A DNA stretch of 6,603 nt from Anaerolineae bacterium (GTDB lineage Bacteria > Chloroflexota > Anaerolineae > 4572-78 > J111): positions 1-6,603 of the forward strand of contig JAGRCC010000192.1 in NCBI GenBank assembly GCA_020433785.1, written 5' to 3'. Within the stretch, counting starts at the first letter, position 1; each line of letters starts with the position of its first letter. Both the position numbers and the translations under genes were made by a program. Shown in pieces: positions 4,961-6,603 of the stretch. The notes beneath the pieces were generated by a model. The model saw only the letters and a list, made by a program, of their open reading frames with translations. It was not told the DNA's origin and made no database searches.

Positions 4961-6603
4961 TTATGATTTGAGTTTTTCCATTTTCGGATCATACAGCGGC
5001 TCGGCGACGACCGTAGCCGGATAACGTTCGCCGAAATATTCAATTTCGAGTTGAGTGCCTTCTTGCGCCTGGGCGCTGGGCAGATAGCCGTACATGACGA
5101 ATTTTCCCACGGCATACCCGTAGTTGGCGCTGGTCACATGGCCGACGCATTGGCCGTCGGCAAAAATGGCTTCGTAGCCCAAGGCCATGCCGCCGTTGTT
5201 GAAGGTCAGACAGCACAGCTTCTTTTTGAGCGGTTTGTCTTTGAGCTTCAGGCATGCCTCGCGGCCGATGAAATCATCCTTTTTCAACTTCACCGTCCAG
5301 CCCAAGCCCGACTCGTAAGGATTGTACTCGGCGTAGACATCGCCGCCCCACAGCCGGTAGCCTTTCTCCAGCCGCAGCGAGTCGAACGCGCCCATCCCGG
5401 CGGCGACCATGTCGAACTCGCGGCCGGCTTCCCACAGCAAATCCCACGTTTGCAGGGCCATATCGACCGGAAAATGCAGCTCCCAGCCCAACTCGCCGGC
5501 GTAGGAAATGCGCAGGGCCAGCACCGGCGTCAGGCCGATGGTGATCCATTGGGCGGTGAAGTAGGGGAAGGCTTCGTTGCTGACATCAGCGGTCGTGACT
5601 TTCTCCAGTACTTTGCGGGCGTTCGGCCCCCACAAGCCCAGAGCGGTGTAGCTGTTCGAGATATCGGTGATCGTAACCGAGCCATCTTGCGGTGCGTACT
5701 GCTGCACCCAGGCCAAATCCTGGGGCAGCGTGCCCTCCCCGACGAACAGCCAAAAGCTGTCCGGCGCAACGCGAGCCACGGTCAAATCGCGTTTGACGCC
5801 ACCCTTGGGGGTTAGCCAGGTGGTGTAGACCACACGACCTACGGCCACATCCATCTGGTTGCTGCACAGGTAGTTGACGCACGCCGCCGCCCCACTGCCT
5901 TTGACCTCGATAATCGACAGGCCGGTCAGATCGAACAGGGCCACGTTCTCGCGGGTGGCCAGATGCTCGGCACCCTGAATGCGCGACCAATGCTGGGCAG
6001 CCCAGCCGGTGCGCGCCGGAATCTGGTCGTCATATTTTTCCAACAGGCGGCTGTTTTCCTCAAACCAGTTGGGCAGTTCCACCCCGGCGAACGCCGTATA
6101 TTCCGCCTTGAGGTCTTGCAGCCGGGGATAGAACGGACTCAGGCGCACGTTGCGCGGCTCCGAGACCGACTGGCGGGGGTGAACAATATCGTACACTTCC
6201 CGGTAATTTTTCTTGGTGATGACGCTGGTGTAGGCGTCGGTGGTTTGGAAGCCGTGGAAGCGATGAATGTGGGCCTGGCGCATATCCCACTCCGGCTCGC
6301 CGGTGTCCATCCACTCGGCCACCGATTTGGCCACGCCGCCGGCGTGGGTAATCCACGAGGCCACCGCCGCCCAGAAGCCCTTCACCCGCGACTCGCCGAT
6401 GATCGGCATCCCGTCAATCGAGAAGGCAAACATGCCGTTGATGCCCGACTCAATTTCGGCGTCGCGCAGCACGGGTATCAGGTTTTGGGCCTGTGCCCAC
6501 GGCGGGCCGAAGAAATCGTCCGGGGTGAAGGGATTGATGGCCGTTTTTTGCAGCTCTCGGGGCCGCACCATGTGGGTTCGGTGCCAGTAGCTGCCGATGC
6601 CGT
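4961..6603 (-). CDS. Dimethylglycine/sarcosine dehydrogenase-type FAD oxidoreductase with GcvT-like C-terminus (N-terminus outside window)
   Basis: About 547 residues of a protein whose relatives are usually 800-850 long. The frame stays open to the window edge, so the FAD-binding N-terminus is missing and the ATG at 6571 is internal. Numbered from that Met, residues 1-88 are the end of the FAD-dependent (DAO) domain, with GINGMFAFSIDGMPIIGES (43-61) and THAGG (75-79). Next comes a short linker domain (about 89-145) with HRF, then a GcvT/aminomethyltransferase-like folate domain with RENVALFDLTGL, GRVVYTTWLTPKGGV, YAGELGWELHFP and DSLRLEKGYRLWGGD, and a C-terminal barrel to LKS-stop. Relatives oxidise an N-methyl group of dimethylglycine or sarcosine and pass the one-carbon unit to tetrahydrofolate as 5,10-methylene-THF. 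The flavin-attachment histidine would lie outside the window. The MttB homologue follows on the same strand. The exact substrate is uncertain; related family members act on several N-methyl amines. Confidence 0.88.
   Translation of the reverse strand, partial: GIGSYWHRTHMVRPRELQKTAINPFTPDDFFGPPWAQAQNLIPVLRDAEIESGINGMFAFSIDGMPIIGESRVKGFWAAVASWITHAGGVAKSVAEWMDTGEPEWDMRQAHIHRFHGFQTTDAYTSVITKKNYREVYDIVHPRQSVSEPRNVRLSPFYPRLQDLKAEYTAFAGVELPNWFEENSRLLEKYDDQIPARTGWAAQHWSRIQGAEHLATRENVALFDLTGLSIIEVKGSGAAACVNYLCSNQMDVAVGRVVYTTWLTPKGGVKRDLTVARVAPDSFWLFVGEGTLPQDLAWVQQYAPQDGSVTITDISNSYTALGLWGPNARKVLEKVTTADVSNEAFPYFTAQWITIGLTPVLALRISYAGELGWELHFPVDMALQTWDLLWEAGREFDMVAAGMGAFDSLRLEKGYRLWGGDVYAEYNPYESGLGWTVKLKKDDFIGREACLKLKDKPLKKKLCCLTFNNGGMALGYEAIFADGQCVGHVTSANYGYAVGKFVMYGYLPSAQAQEGTQLEIEYFGERYPATVVAEPLYDPKMEKLKS

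Noticed and set aside
5051..5815. Long + strand open frame (254 codons) opposite the oxidoreductase
   Set aside because: It lies wholly antisense to a gene with clear family motifs in GC-rich DNA, where long spurious frames are expected; its translation shows no recognisable domain.
6569..6571. ATG as start of the oxidoreductase
   Set aside because: The frame continues open to the window edge, and the visible protein begins in the middle of an FAD-oxidoreductase domain, so the gene starts outside the window.

Overview
The window looks like bacterial chromosomal DNA, most plausibly from a Chloroflexota (Anaerolineae-like) organism. The clues are indirect: a membrane Ser/Thr kinase with a Thr/Pro-rich extracellular linker, a secreted VCBS-repeat protein with a 'VFLP'-type linker after the propeller, and an FHA domain fused to a winged helix. 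No rRNA, tRNA, CRISPR array, transposase or phage gene is visible, so the assignment rests on protein style alone and is moderate at best.

Layout. Left half, + strand: the 3' end of a secreted VCBS/FG-GAP repeat protein (1-608) is followed after 38 nt by a complete one-pass membrane Ser/Thr kinase (647-2569). Right half, - strand, read from right to left: the 3' two thirds of a dimethylglycine/sarcosine dehydrogenase-type FAD oxidoreductase with a GcvT-like folate module (6603-4961, N-terminus outside the window), a 131-nt gap with nested inverted repeats, an MttB-family methyltransferase (4829-3282), a 44-nt gap, and a small FHA-winged-helix regulator (3237-2611). The regulator converges on the kinase gene with only 41 nt between them.

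How the genes may work together. The oxidoreductase and the MttB homologue both act on N-methyl groups in well-studied relatives, so the - strand genes look like a demethylation module for a quaternary or tertiary amine such as glycine betaine or its products. The substrate cannot be read from the sequence. The kinase and the FHA-winged-helix protein look like a phospho-signalling pair: an extracellular cue sensed by the kinase, phosphothreonine read by FHA, and transcription altered by the winged helix. Because the regulator gene lies directly behind the methyltransferase gene, it may link the two halves. That link is inference.

Base composition changes sharply near 3280. The kinase and FHA genes are AT-richer (sample 60-base lines hand-counted at about 38-42% GC), while the methyltransferase and oxidoreductase genes are GC-rich (sample lines at about 67-73%).
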